Below are positions 21,487 through 35,500 of a stretch of DNA of 64,000 bases, one piece after another. The notes beneath the pieces are model-generated. The model was not told the origin of the DNA. It saw nothing but the letters and a program-made list of their open reading frames with translations, and searched no databases. The DNA is from Anas platyrhynchos. Its lineage: Eukaryota > Chordata > Aves > Anseriformes > Anatidae. Made by a program: the position numbers and the translations under genes. Each line of letters opens with the position of its first letter. The stretch's first letter is position 1. The stretch covers positions 3,231,501 to 3,295,500 of the forward strand of contig NC_092602.1 of the NCBI RefSeq assembly GCF_047663525.1, given 5' to 3'.

Positions 21487-22310
21487 GAGCCTGGGCTCCA
21501 GCCGTGCCGGGGGCTGTTCTGCAGGCAGCAGCCTGGGTGTGATGAGCAGGACCCTGCAGGTGGCACCGCGTCAGGACGCTTCCCGGGGCACTTTCCACCC
21601 GCTCTGTAAGTTACTGACTGGGAAGAAGAGCACCTTTAATGGGTCGTCTCCCAGTAAACCCCTTTTCGAGAGGTCGTCTCCCCTCTCTCCTGGCTGTGAT
21701 CAGTGTGGCTGTAATGCGCTTGGGTCCTGCTTGCCCTGGTGCCCCTTTTAAGGCCTGAGGAGCTCAGCAGCACCGAGAGGTGCTGACGCCCCTCAGCTTT
21801 GGGTTTTGGCTGGCAGGAGGCATGGCTGTGGCCAGAGCATGCACCAGGGCTACAACACTGGCAGCTGGCTGCCACGTCTTCCCTTCAGGGGCTGCTCTCG
21901 GTCCCATCCTTGCTGCCCTGTGCATACCCAGCTCATGGACCCTTTGTGCTCACCCACCCTGCTCGGAGCAGAGCGCCCGTGGTGCTGCGTGGCTCTGCTC
22001 AGGCTGCAGCACCCAGCCTAAGCCCTCGAGTGCCACCCTGCGCAGGGGCTTTACTCATGCCCCTTTCCCACAGTGCTGGTCCTGGGCAGCAGCAAGGCTC
22101 TGGGGGTCTCGGGGCCTTTGCCCACAGCAGCTGTGCTGCAAACAGCCGTCATTTTCCCCCACTACAAAGTCCATAAAGCTACAAACTGTTAAAAAGAAAA
22201 AAAAAGTGGTAATTAATGGACAAATGAGTCCTGTTGATCCTCGCAGAAGCCCTCAGTGCTGTGTTCGTGGCTGTAACCCTCCATTAAACTGGCTCCTGCT
22301 CCCATCCCAG
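21487..22310 (+). other. ARL6IP4: ARL6IP4 3' UTR (inferred)
   Basis: From the TGA at 21484-21486 to an ATTAAA signal at 22283-22288. No canonical AATAAA was noticed here. An A12 tract lies near 22194-22205. The length of about 0.8 kb is an inference from the signal position. Confidence 0.55.
22283..22288 (+). terminator. ARL6IP4: Candidate ATTAAA poly(A) signal of ARL6IP4
   Basis: ATTAAA on the plus strand, about 800 nt after the stop and less than 100 bp from the opposing PITPNM2 signal. Confidence 0.5.
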
Positions 22311-22374
22311 GCTTTGTGACTCGTGTTTCTAGCGGCTCCCAAAGAAGCAGACGAGAGACGAGCCTTCCCATTTC

Positions 22375-22380
22375 TTTAAT
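22375..22380 (-). terminator. PITPNM2: Candidate ATTAAA poly(A) signal of PITPNM2
   Basis: TTTAAT on the plus strand reads ATTAAA on the minus strand. It is the last plausible signal before the convergent ARL6IP4 end. Earlier TTTATT copies in the UTR (for example near 20475, outside the gene) do not fit better. Confidence 0.5.
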
Positions 22381-22997
22381 CTGTGTAACTCACAATGGTA
22401 CTGTACACAAAGCACACCCAGGCATTGGAACGATGCACTAACAGCAAGGAGGAGAAGGAAGTCGTACAGAAGGTTTGTCACACACAAGCACGTCACCTGC
22501 ACGGTGCTGCGCACACGGGGGCAGACCCAGCATGGCCCGGGAGCACCGGCTGGGCTCAGGCTGCTCGGCCCGGGCTGCGGGCGGGCGGCCGGCGCCCTCG
22601 GGCATGCCCTCCGGTGGGACCCCACACGCGCGTCTGTTATTCCCCCCCCCCCGAAGCAATTTTTTATAAATAAAATATAATTAACATCGTCGAATATAAA
22701 ATTGACAGTCGAGGGTATCGACAGGCAGAGGGTGCTCGGGACAGGGAAGGGACCGTAAGGCTTCTAGAACTAATAGGAAATGCAGCAGACGGTGGCAATA
22801 CCTGAAGAAGGGGCTGCTACAGCAAGCACGGCGGCTGCTGGGCGGAGCGGGCGTTTGTTAGTAACCCTTTGGCTAGTTACTGCTCTCGGCTCGCGTATCG
22901 GACACTGTAAACGTTTTTTGGTATCAGAATTTCGCCTCACCTGACGGAGTGAGCTGGCCACCCAGGGAAACAACTCGGCGTGAATGCATGGGGGTCC

Positions 22998-23175
22998 TTT
23001 TTTTTTTTTTTTTTTTTCCTTTAAAAGACTTGAAAGGGACAGCGTCAGGTAGAAAGTCTGGCCCGATAGTTCCGTAATACAAAAAGCTGCTTTTTATAAA
23101 AATCTGAGCTCCACAGCAGAGTTTGATTCCCATGGAAACAATTAGAAAAAAAAAAAAAAAGGAAAAAAAAAAAAA
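22998..23175. repeat. Opposed oligo(T) and oligo(A) tracts
   Basis: T20 at 22998-23017 flanked on both sides by CC. About 130 bp later there are A15-GG-A13 at 23146-23175, then GGAAAA. They form an imperfect inverted repeat within the PITPNM2 3' UTR. Confidence 0.85.
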
Positions 23176-25399
23176 GGAAAAGCCTGAGGCAGCCTGTGCA
23201 GTGCGTGCTGTATTGTGCTAATGTGCGAGTACAGGACGTGGGCTGCAGCAGAAGCAGCGCGACTGTCAGCGGTCGTGCTGGTGGCTGCCCAGACAACAGC
23301 GACAGGGAGGTGCACGAGAAACTTTTAATAGGCTTTCATTTCCAAGCAAACACGTCCTTTGTAACAAAGATAAGTTAGGTCTTGAACCTGACAGCGCCCC
23401 TTTAGAAAGGACGGGAGATACATTCATCTTTCCCTCACCATGTCCAAGTGGATCCTCTTCCATACACGTGGAAAGACATCGGGTCACATGCATCGCTCTC
23501 CAAAACAGCTCAGAACAAACAGGTTATAGACACAGAATTCAACTATTGCTATTGTTCTTTGAGTGAGTAGCACGTTGATCTTTGCTTCAGAGAGATGAGT
23601 GCCAGATGGGGGTGTCTGAAGATAGACTGATGCAGACTGTGATGGACTGAATCGGTGGAGAAAACTTATTGGCATATTTCCTGGTAACTACACCCACGTC
23701 ATCTGGTATTATTGCAGCAAAAAAGGTCCTGCTCTACAATTGCTTCTCCATATCAGATTTGTACAATGGCAACAGATGGGGGGCCAGGGAAAGGACCTGG
23801 GGAAGTTTCAAGAAGCTCAATAAAGGATGAGGACAGAGGTGCTATGATTGTCAGTCTGGTTAGTAGCTGTTTAAAACGTGAAGTGATGGAGAGGTGAGTA
23901 TAATATTGCACTTCTGCATTCATTGACAGTTACATTAAACTTGGTCCATGAAGTAATTGCTTTGTACATAATGCCTGAAACAAAAAGCTACATTTTTAAA
24001 TATTAATAAACCCTGAAGGTTCCAGTTCCTCCAGACATTTCTTCCTCTACATAAATAAATAACTTTCCATTTTATATATCCACTTTGTATGTTGAACATT
24101 TACATTCGCCTCTGTTTTACACTATCTACACATAAGAAAATGTGAACATCTCATCAGCATTGGAAAATGTACAGACCATGCCTTGGTTGTGGGCTTTGAG
24201 GAAAAGTTGAATTTTGCAAAGGCCATATCCAAATTTGCAGAAATTGTTTTTGTGATGTGGTTTGGTGACTTCACAGGATGGATTGTGGCTTGGCTTCCTA
24301 CTCGGATGGCAACTGTTTGATAGAACATTCGACTAGCAAAAAGCTGTGGGACGATTCACATTGTTTGGAAACCCAGCGAGCTCCGGATGTACATTCAGAG
24401 AGAGCTTAGCCGGGCCCACAGAAAGGGAAGTCAGTTTTCGGTAATAAAAGTCATCGGATACATTCTGCAATTGAATAATTATCAAAGAGAAGTGGTTAAG
24501 CAGTTTGCAGTCAGGCTGCAAGGACGTGGGAGATGCACTGTGCGGGCGGGCGGCTGGGTGTGAGCGCCCCGCCGGCAGCTCAGCACTGTCCCTCCGCTGG
24601 CGGCGCAGGCAGCGCGCGCGTTGCGCCTGCACCGACGCCCCGAACACGAGGTCTACCTTGGATGCCTGATGAGTTTAGGTTTGCCTACTGTGGCCCGGAG
24701 CCAAGTAGCAGAGCAGTGTTCACAGTGCTGTGTGTCTCAGTGCGGCCGTCCTGCACTTCATATTGAAACAGTTAATAAAATGAAGCAGCCAGTCTAAAAA
24801 ATTGTTGTTATAAATAAGATCCTCGTAAGTAGAAAGTGATATAAATACAGGTAAGGGTGGTGGGGGAAGCGGGGTTACACACAGTCGAGGAGCTCGGTAG
24901 GACTATAAAATCTCCACGTGAAGAGGCCAACTGGAGGCTGTAAATGGGCACCCCGAGCCCCCCCGGGGGGTGCCCCTCTGGCCCAGGAGGTGTGTGCAAG
25001 GAGGGAGCCAGGCCCCTCACCGTGGCCAGAAGTCCTGGCCAGGCTGACCTGGGGGGGGACAGGGCTACGGGGCTTTCTGGAAGCCCCCGCTCTAGGCACT
25101 GTTCTCCTCTGGTGCTGCAGGCACCGCACTGCACACCCTGCACGTCTCGGTGTCACCAGGGGGTGCCGGACAGCAGCGATGGCTTCCCCCACGCACCGGG
25201 CAGCTCCCTCACCTCGCACCCAGCCCCGGCTCGCTCCGGCAGCACACAAACCATCGGCTCAGGCACAGCCGCTGAGAAACACACCAGGAAAATTAAGATA
25301 TGGCCTTTTCTTAAGCTCGCCTGACTTTGTTGGCACACTTCCTTACAGTCTCCTTACTGCTGGAAAAACTTCTGCACAGAGTTTTGTTGTTTTTTTAAA

Positions 25400-25485
25400 T
25401 ATATACATATACATATATATACGTGTGTGTGTGGGCGTATGTATATGCACGTGGATGGATATACATACACACACACACACACCCT
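25400..25485. repeat. TA/TG/CA microsatellite
   Basis: Alternating purine-pyrimidine tract: (ATACAT)n-like, then GTGTGTGTG, then CACACACACACACACACC, in the PITPNM2 3' UTR. Confidence 0.9.
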
Positions 25486-26589
25486 GGCTTAGCAATATTT
25501 CTTTGTCATGCACTACAAACAGTTAGATGTAGCTACATGAGATGGTAACAGGTTTCCATTCTAAAAATCATCAGTGCAAAAAACAATGAGGTTTTACAGT
25601 TCAGTAACTACCGGTAAAAGAAGCGAGTCTAGTTCCCATTGAAGCTGCTACTGAACTTGGAGAGAACCTGGGAAGAAGAAAATGTCTCAGAGGTGGGTGT
25701 TGAGAGAGTCAGACCCTGCATTTGGATGAGAAGAACTGCTTGCAAATATATGGTGGTTAGTTTTGGAAATAATATAGAGCAATATTTGGAGACTTTTAAC
25801 AGCAAATTAAGTGTCTGAGGCTTGTAACAGCTCAGAGTAGCTTGTATTCTTCTTTTAACAGGTCAACACGTTAAATTCCATCGGCTTCTAAAATGTCTCT
25901 TTAAAAAATAACAGTAATAACGACCCCACTTGCTTGGGCGTGAATCTGCCGACATTCTGCCCCTACCAACAGCATCTTTCTGCTTGGCCACTGCACATAC
26001 TCCTTGCGAAAGTGGCTGAACTTGAAGCTCCTCGTACAGGTAAAGCTCTCGGTTGCTCTGCCTGGCGCAGCCCCTGGTAAATCCCTCGCTTGGGGCTGTC
26101 TGTGCCGGGGAAGCAGCGCGCTCACTGAACCCCAAACCCACCCCGTGCCAGCACTGGCAGAGCACCTTGGTCTGACTCCTGGGACAACCAAGAGCAAGTT
26201 CCCCCAGCCTCATCCCCGTTCCTGTGGCTCTGAGGACAGCACTCGGTCACGCGTATCGGAGCGATGGCTAACAAGGCGAGGAGGCACGTATTTACAGTCA
26301 CTAAACCTGGATAAGAGAAGGAGGCAGGAGAGAGCGCGATCTTGACCTGGAGACTTTCCCCCCCCCGGTTTCCAGCTGTTCCTTGGGCTCACGCTGCACA
26401 AACCTGACGCTCCCGCTTGCAAGGCCTGAACGTTCCGCGTGGGAAACATCCCATCTCTTCCCAGAACACCACGATGTTATTAGAGTAGCACCATATTTAC
26501 CCTTCCAGCCCGTAACGCCGGCCTCGTCCCTCTTTCCTTTTGTTTTCCCCTCCGGTGGCTACAGCCGACAGTCGCTGGCTCTGGCTCGG

Positions 26590-29500
26590 CTACTTCTGCC
26601 CCAAGAGGCCAGACTCCAGGCGGGATGCCGCGCTCCGACCCCAGCACCCCGTGGCGATGCTCATGCTTCTTTGGCTGCGTTCCCTGTCCCTCTCCTTGTC
26701 GCTGTCGGACTGGCTCTGGGTGCGCTCGGGGCGGTGGCCGGCGCTGCTGCCGCCGGCAGCTGAAGGCTGGGAGGAGATGGTGCGCAGCAGGTGGTTCCTC
26801 TTGCGCAGGAACTCGGTCTGGCTGGGCAGCCCGAAGCTGCCCTTGCGCAGCGCCATGCGCGTGGTGTTCTTGGCGGGGCGCGAGCGGTGGTTGTACTCCA
26901 GCTGGGCCAGGTGGGCTGCGTAGCCCTCCGTGATGAACTGTGAGACAAGGGGGACAAGGGCAGGCGTTAGAGGGACAGGAGGCGTTTCCCCGCTAGGCTC
27001 TGGGAGCTGAGTGCTTTCACTGTGCCACACTCACTGGGTGATGTACAAGACATGGAGCCACCCAGAGAGATGTCACAGGTCCTGCTACGTGGGACCTTCC
27101 TGTCTTGAAAAGCGCCAGGTCTGAGAGCAGCTTTAGGGTGACCAAATCCCCGCTGCTCTCCCTCCCACGGGAGGCCCTTGACTTTTCGGGCAGCACCCAG
27201 GGGGCTCTGACGAGCCGGCTCCTACCTGACACTGGCTCTGCAGCTTCTTGGTGGGTCGGCCAACGATGTAGATGTGGGTGGGCGGGAGGCTGATGGAGCT
27301 GTACACAGAGATGTCCTTCGTGGAGCCGTATGCCGCGTGGATCCTCATGTGGAGCTGCAGGGAGAGAAAGCAACACGCGGTCAGAACATATGGGCGCTGC
27401 TCCTCGCTGCTCAACAGGCAGGGCAGCTTTTTTTTTCTTTTTCTGAACAGCATTTGTAGGAATCTCAGGTCAATAACTTATGTAAGTTCCCAGCTGGATA
27501 ATGCACCGCTGAGCAAAGCATTAATTAACAGAGCTGGGGATGTTTACAGGCCGGAACAAGAGGAATAACAGCAACAGGCCAGCAGATCTCCTCTGGCTGA
27601 ACGGCTGCCGTGCCTTGAGGTCCGCAGGGGGCAGGGACGCCGCACACTTCACTGCCTGCTTGCCACTAGGGGAGAGGAGAGTTTTGCAGCCCCCTGTGCA
27701 GTCAGCAGCAGCACGGAGCCTTCCCCTCCGCTGGCTGTGCTGCCACATGCGATACCGCTGCTCAGCACCGCGGGACGGAAGGAGCAGGGACAGGCAGTGA
27801 CACACAACTGCCTTGCGGGGGTTCATCTGCCTGCACTCCCAGCGGAGAGCAAAAGCAGCTCCTGGCCAAAGCCTTCATCAGGGGGTTGAAGCAGGGGAGG
27901 TGCTGACACTGGTGCCACCACAGACCAGGCTGCTTTGCCCCCAGAGCTGCAGGCAAGCCGGGGATATGGCCTCTTTGGCCCTGGTCACAAACTTGTCCTC
28001 CCGGAGGACAAGGGAGAGCAGCTAGCGCGGCCCTCGTGGCAGCAAGTCGGAGACAGCTGCTCCTGCCTCCATGGCTCAGGTCAAAATGAGAGTCCAAGGG
28101 TTAACGAGGGGTTCCCTGTTCTTCAAGGCAGGGCACGAGTGCTCTGGATGCTGACAGCTACTTCGCTTGCCAGGCAGAGAAAAGCTTGTTTTATTTGGAG
28201 CTTTTCTGAGCCTCTGGGCTGAGTGACATTACGGCCTCCCTGGGGTGAATGCTCAGGAAGCCGCTCTACGCAGTCTCCTGTCAGGGGTAGGTGATGCAAG
28301 GCCACTCCCTGCCGCAGCCCCACGCCCTCCAAAGGGCACCTCAGACCCGCAGGTTACACGATGGGCAGACAGAAAGCCACTGAGCAGGTGACAGAAGCAC
28401 ACAAGCAGGGAAGGGGAGGCACCGCTCCCTCTTTCACTTGGCATTTGGCATTGGAAGAATCGGTGATGAGATGGGACAGTGCAGAGCGGAGATGACACAA
28501 TTTAACAGCACAGACACTTTGTGGAGCAATAAAAGGATGAAAATAAAATGAACAGAGATTAATCTTCCACTGCAGGTCGCATTGCTGCCAAGAGACTGGT
28601 GCTGACAGGGGCAATTGGACAAGGAGCAATCTAAACCCGTGCTACGATCATATTTCAGCAGGCGCAGGCTTACGTCCGTGATGAGGGATTTCAGGAAGTT
28701 GGCCTTGTGCCGCAGCGGGTCGTGAACGAGCCCATCGCAGAACGAGACGATCCCATGGGGGAAGTTGTGCTGTGCTAACCACGCTACCACCCTCTGCTTC
28801 TGCATGTCGGGGCGGCCTGTGACGTAGATAATGAGGTAGCCAAGGTCTTGCCAGTGCCTGGAAGAAAACCCACAAGTCCATGGATTACAGACCTAGAGCA
28901 ATGCTACGGGCAAAGCAAACCGACTGCCCCAGGCCCTGCTGCTCACCGTACAACGTCGACTGCTCCAGCGCGGACTTTGGGGTCGCTGCCCATGATGGAG
29001 ACACTGGCTGCAAAGGAGCCGTCGATGCTGAACACCACAAACTCCGTCCCCTTGGGCAGAACCGTGATGTAGCTGTCCGCATAAGTGTGGTCACCCCTGA
29101 AAGGGAAACAGATGTTTATAGGCATAAAGATACCGAGGTTCTTTCAGAAGTAAAGTGCACCACGAGCCCAAGGCAGCCCCAAATCTGGCCCAAAGGCTCT
29201 AACAGCTGTGCTACCCTTGGTTAGAGCAGCGATGGGCACTGCAGGAAGGACTCTGTGTTGAGGTAGGGTGGGAAATCGTGCTCTGGTGTCAGTGCCCATC
29301 AGTGACTCAAAACACACTCCCAGAAGAACATAGCTGCTTCCACCACTGAAAAGATGCTCCTCTTCTCCCCCTTCCAGAGCTGAATGCCAGCAACTGGAGC
29401 TGAGCTGAAACCTTGTGGTCTGTGAATTACCATGAGAACAAAGTTCTGCCTCTCAAGGACAAGATTATAGTCTTTAAAATATGCTCAGCTGTGCAGTTTC

Positions 29501-32500
29501 GTAGATGACAGTGAGGCCATACACCTATGGTGCAGAAGGCATGCAAGCTCCTGCAACCAGAGCTCAATTACCATCCTGTTCACGATGTAAGAGGCAGAAT
29601 AAAACATGAATCTTCCTTTTATAGCTGCAGAGTACATATCATTTTGCTCCTGTTGCTGGTAAACTGCGCCCTGAACACACCCAACAATCAGAGCTGCCAC
29701 GCAAGGAGGGACTGTACTCTACAATTATCAAATTCCTCTTTTATTCTGGATTGCAGGTCTATGACTTTGTCACGCAATCGCATGGCCTGTTTCAAGCCTT
29801 TTTTATCCCCTTGCAAACTAAGCCACAGCCATCCAAGGTACATCACCTGACCACCATCTTGACAGGGTACACGCCAATGCCCAGGCGCCGGTTCTCAGGG
29901 ATGACGTAGGAAATTCTGCCACTGCTGTTGCTGATCTCAGTGTCAAAGTAAACCCACTCTCCTGACGGCGGCTGGGTCATGATGTGGATGTCCACCTGGG
30001 AACACAGCAAGTCTGGGTCAACAACGGCGATAAAGATGAGTTGTACAATGGGCCAAGCACAGGGACCTTCCATCCAAGCCCCTTCGTTCAGCTAGACCAA
30101 GGCACAAGGGTAGGAAACCCTTTGGTGCACAACCCCCCAGCAGACCGTACCTTCTCTCCCGTGAGTGTGACCATATCGAGTGGGCCGTACATAAACCTCC
30201 CAGTTAAGGTCTGGGGCCCATCTTCATTAGCAATGGTGTCGTTTATCCTGTGGTTGGCTGCGACATTCTACACAAGTCAAGAAGAAAAAAAAGGAAAAGG
30301 TTCAGTGATGAACAGTCTCATAGGGGAACGCCAAACGTGACTGCACAAATCAGTGCGGGGGTTTCTGTGTCATTCCCCACCCAGGTCACCCACAGCTCTC
30401 AGCTTCAGAAAATAATTTGACCTGTAGGGGAGGTGAGACTTTGTGCCCTGCACTGATGACAGGTACAAAATGTATGTGTCTGAAGAGCCCATTTAAAAGG
30501 CAATTTGTATGTGCAATTCTGTTTCTGTCCATTGGATCTTACACTTTCGATTTAAGAGGCAATACAAACAGTTGCCAGAGAAATTTGCTGACGTTGTTTC
30601 AGCTCTAGCAGAGAACTGCCCTCTTTCAGGAATCAGAAACATTTCCTGGGAACGAAGGGCATTCACACAGGACTTGTGTTCTTGAACTTTGGAAGAAGCT
30701 GCTTCTCCTTCCCTGACCTCCAGCCACACTCGCTGCACTTTACACGGAGTGAAGGCCAAGACCTTGCTGATACAGATCTTTCGGGTGCCTTTTTCACAAC
30801 TTTATGAGTGAAATATCACTAACATACATCAGCAGCATGATGTCTCTGTCTATATAATATGGCAAGAACATGGACAGACGCAGGTGCCCACGGTGGCTGC
30901 CTTCAGCACCGTTCCTGCAGCCCAAACTGAAGCCCCCGTAGGTGACAGCTCTCCCTGCTGCAGCAGAGGCAGCCCCCAGACCCCCTCACCCGCAGCTTCA
31001 CGTGTGTCCTCTTGCGGAGCCACTTCTCACGGGGCTTGGAGGGGGTGAAGACGGACACCTCCTTCCCATCCAGCTCCAACACGCTCGAGTTCTCGTGCCT
31101 CATCACCTGTGGGACGACAAATCCCATCCGCAGCTTAGCCACTTGCACAGTGCCCCCTCTCCTCCTGCCTGCGCTTTCTGCATCTCCCCAGCCTGTGCTG
31201 AGGGAGGGCAGTGCCTGGACAGAGACAGACAAGTTCTCCTGCTGGGCATTTGGCTTGTCAGCTAGCACTTTGAGAGGCTGCTTCCTTAAGAGCAGAGAAA
31301 ATTGGTTTCTTCTGAGCTAGCAAAGTCTGTGGCCAGCACTCATTTAATCCTGGCTGGGATGCAGGTAAAAAGGGCGAGTTATTTAGACTGTCAGGAGGTA
31401 TAAAACTGGCTCAAACACAGCAGAAAGTGCTGCATTTAGAGACCTCCCTTCCTGCAGGCACTCACTAGTCCCATGGTCTGGCAGGGACTGATCTCCAAGC
31501 CAGTAGGTGTCACTGCACGGGAACAGAGATCCGAGAGGGACAAGGTCACGTCCCCAAGCCTTTGGGAGCAGCTCCTGCCTGCCAGGACACAGGCAAGGAT
31601 GGAGAAGGAACCCAGAGAGAGGAGGGTTATATCCTACCTAGGTTGCTCTTCAACCAACCCCAGAAGGGAAAAGGAAGACCAACACCACAGACTTCAAAGG
31701 CGAGGAGGTGTCTCAAAGGCTGCTCTAAGGCTGGGGGGTGACCCTGCAAAGAGAACTCCAAAACTGGCAGCAGTCTTTTGTGACCCTGACCCTCCAAAAT
31801 ATTAAGAAGACTCGCGTGTGTCAGCTCTTCTACAAGCTCTCGAGCACAGCCTGTGGGGTCAGCAGCTCTCCAGCTGACCCAGGCAGTAGTGGTCTGGCAC
31901 AGACCAGCTTGCTTTGCAGAGCTGAGGTTGTTTTTTCTTCCCGGGAAACAGAAAAAGGACCCCAGGGAGGGTGAGCTTGCTGGGGAGGGATTTCACAGAA
32001 ATCCAAGGCAAACAACATAACAAGTTTTACTGAAAATTATTTAAATCGGGAATCTATTTTGAGTCCCACTTGGGCTTATTTTAACAAGATTCAGTCTTTG
32101 GAGGCTAACACTATCCAACGGCTTTCTTTTACACTTTGTCCAGAGATTAGAAACAAGTCCTTATTAGGGGAAGAAGTGGTGTGGTGCTCTGGAAGGACAG
32201 CAAGAGGAGAGGGCATGAGAAAAATGACAGTCTCGAGGCAGAGATGAGCGAGTAGAGACAGACACTGGGGAAGCAGGGGTGCCACACTGCAGAGGCAGCC
32301 ACTGGAGGGCTTTGAGCAGACGGAGAGCTGCAAGAAATGAAGTACCCCACTGTGCTGCAGCCCCAGGTTTGGGCTGAATCCTGAGTAATTGGCTGTGCTA
32401 TTTTGGGAGGGGGGCCTTTCACGTGTGAGACCATCGTGGCTGTTCCCACTCAGGCACAATTATGGGTCCCTCACTGCCTTCAGCCCCGCTGGGCTAAGTT

Positions 32501-35500
32501 TGATGCGGGGCTGTGGTTTCACAGCAGCTGAGCTGGCGAGGTGTGTGCCAGCACGGAGACGTCTCGCTGGGCGAGATACAGGCAGAGAAGAAAGGGTCTC
32601 GCTGGATTATCGCTACTGCTCTGCTGCCACCAGCACCGACATCTCTGTTGTTTATGGTTCGCACACAATTTGGAAAACAGCACTGAAAGAAAGTTTGCCA
32701 ACAGAGTCATAAATAATTGAGAGCTGCAGTCGAGGAGGCTGGAAGGGAGCGGGGACAGCTTAACAGCTGAGCTAACACAAAGCAAATCCAAGCGCCGTAG
32801 TGGGCAACACAATCCACTGAGTTGCTCTTTGTTTTGTTGTGTTTTTTTCCACTTCCATGCTCCAAGTACCATTCCTTGAAGGGGTTCATACTTTGTAAGG
32901 CAAATAACACTCTTTCATCCCCCAAGGAACTGAAGAAAAAAAAATTGTTGAGGAAAAACAGATTTTAAACAGTGAATTTAAATCTCAGGCCAAATTTAGG
33001 TTGACAGTCTGAGGCATCAGACTGCAGAAATCCCCATTTACCTAGCCCCAGGAGAACTTCTTTGTACCGGAGGAACAAAAACAAAATCCCAGCACAGTGA
33101 CGATGGTCTGGGTTCCTACAGGAGACTGCAGTAACTCAGAAACTGAGGAACCCAGCCCTATTTATCAACTCATGTCAAACTCATACAGAACTTCTTCGGT
33201 TTTATCAAATTTGGTGCTATTTCTGTTTAGACACCAAGAAGTTTGTTTAAGTTTCAGACTTGGGATCCAAACTCACACACAGAGAACAGCTCACTTGCAA
33301 AAAACAAGTGCCTCCGTCTTTTGCCACTGCGATCTGATGGGAAACAGCCCCAGGCTGCTTGTCGCACTCCAACGCTCCTTGGGGAGACTGCCTAAAGCCT
33401 GCTTTGGTGGCAAAACCCAGACCTGAACTAACTGGGTGCAACAGCACCCATCCATTAATTTTGCATGGGAGCAGCTCTGCTAGCGACACAGATCAGAAAC
33501 AAAAAAACAGGGAAGAAGATGGACCTGCACAAAGGGTATTTTCTCAGCTCTGTGCATCAAGAAGAGTAATGGAAGGTACAGTGGAAAAATAAAAATCCTC
33601 CTCCCCTTTTTTCCCCCAGCAGAAACAGAACCCAAGGGAGATGAGGGTGGGAGGATGACCGTACCTGTCTCAGCAGGAAGGAGACAACGTCTGTGGACTC
33701 CCAGTAGCTGGCGTGGAAGAGGTGAGGTAAGGCAACCGTGGGGAAAGCTGTCAGGGCATCAGGACAGTAGAGAGCGTAGTCGATCCTTTTGGTTCCCCAC
33801 CATTTGGCAGCAACTAGAAGGAAAAGATTCATTCAAAGCAGGTTCATGTGCATGCACAGTCTGTCACAAATGGTATTTCAAGGCGCTGGCCCCTCGCTCC
33901 AGGTAGGCCAGGAAGCTGCTCCCCAGACGGTTGCACTGTTAAGAGGGAACGACCAACCCAGGGCTTATTGTCTGCTCAACCCAAAGGAGGAACACACGGA
34001 GGCAGCAGCACTTGAGCTCTCCTTTATTTAAGGACATACAAAAGCACTAGAGGGCAGGTATTAACTTGCCATTAATCCGGACCACAGGGAAGGGATCCAA
34101 AGCTCACGTGCAGTGAGCCTGGGAATCCACGTTCCAAAGCAGAAGACAAAATTGTCTCCTGTGGGATGTGGGAGGAAGGATGTGCGTGCTGTCCACTGCA
34201 GTGTGCCCAGGTTATCTCCAGCCCTGCTTCAAACTCCTTTAGCTCTCCCCAGGGAGTGAAAGACTCTTTGGCACCCAGATCTCAGCCACACTGCACAGGA
34301 TATGAATGCTGGGAGCCCACGTGAGATGTTAAAGGTGCCACAAGGCAGGGTGCTATGGCTCTTGCTGCCAGGATTGGCAATTCCCAGTAAATCCTCATTG
34401 CCTTCCGAGGCCACCATGGTGCAGGTGACAGAGACACCTGGCCCAGCGGCTCTGGGACTCCACTGCATGGGAGACTGAAAAATGCACCGAGATTTGGGTG
34501 GGCAAGGTTACAGAAAATTCAGAAGAGTTTCTTCCACCAAACAGCTCACACACAAGTGGCTGACAGCCACTACTCGCACACCACCACACTTCAACGCTGC
34601 CCTGAAGACACACTCATCCTTTCCAGTTCCATAACAAGCACGTTTCAGCCCAAAGCTTCCGACCCTGACAGCGTGGGCAGCTCTCCCAGCAGTGAGGAAC
34701 CCTCAGCTCCTGCACCCTCTGGCCTGGAAGAGCAGCCATGGAAAGAAGATGGGTCAGGTGAAGACAGCAATAGGAAGAGCTGAGTTTGCATGCAGGTCGC
34801 AAGATGGGGTTTTGGCAGTTTTTCCTCTGACTTGTTTTTCTCTGTAACAATTTTCCCTTTATATGGACTTCCAGGAAAGCTGCCAGGCATAAGGTGCAAT
34901 CCAACAAAGCCTTCTTATTAAGGGAAAGCTGCTGGTGATGAGCCCCGATGCTGAACTTAAAAAAAATGGACCCATCAGCTCCTTCCAGAGCCCAGCACAA
35001 CCACTGTGAAGTGCAGAGACTTACAGCATCAGCACTTCCCCATGGCCCAAAACCTGGTGTGCCGAATGCCCAGGCCACCTGGGGCCATCCTAACGGCCCT
35101 TGAGATTCCGAAGAGCCAAGGGAAAGAGGAGGAGGGCATTGCTGGATCAACACGGCTTTTCCAGATCACACAGGCACCTCCTCGCAGCCACTTCTGACTT
35201 TCTGCCTTCCAAATTGGCAGCTCCTGGTCACGTCCCAACCTTTAATTTCTCATGCAAGTCCCCAGCTTGGGTAACTCCAGATTCTTTGTACGAAGCAGAC
35301 AGGATTTACTCTTCTGTGCTCAAAGGACAGCATGAGGGTGGTAGAGGCAGAAGCGTTGTCCCACAACTCTGCCTAGAAGAACTCCTGCTCTTGCCAGGTG
35401 TTAGCAGTGTTATTTATGAGTGACCTTTGGAGCAAAGTGACATAAGTACTTGTTAAAATGCAACCAGAAATTGCAAGTGTCTCAGTGAAAGCGCATAGAT

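Larger units (their letters stand above)
22340..26589 (-). other. PITPNM2: PITPNM2 3' UTR, about 4.2 kb
   Basis: Runs from the TAG at 26590-26592 to the ATTAAA near 22380 with no other supported gene. It is largely AT-rich, with a CpG-rich block at about 24540-24640, opposed oligo(T)/oligo(A) tracts (22998-23017 and 23146-23175) and a TA/TG/CA microsatellite (25400-25485) that includes a Pumilio-type UGUAUAUA on the mRNA strand. Continuity of the UTR is inferred and not shown by the DNA alone. Confidence 0.6.
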
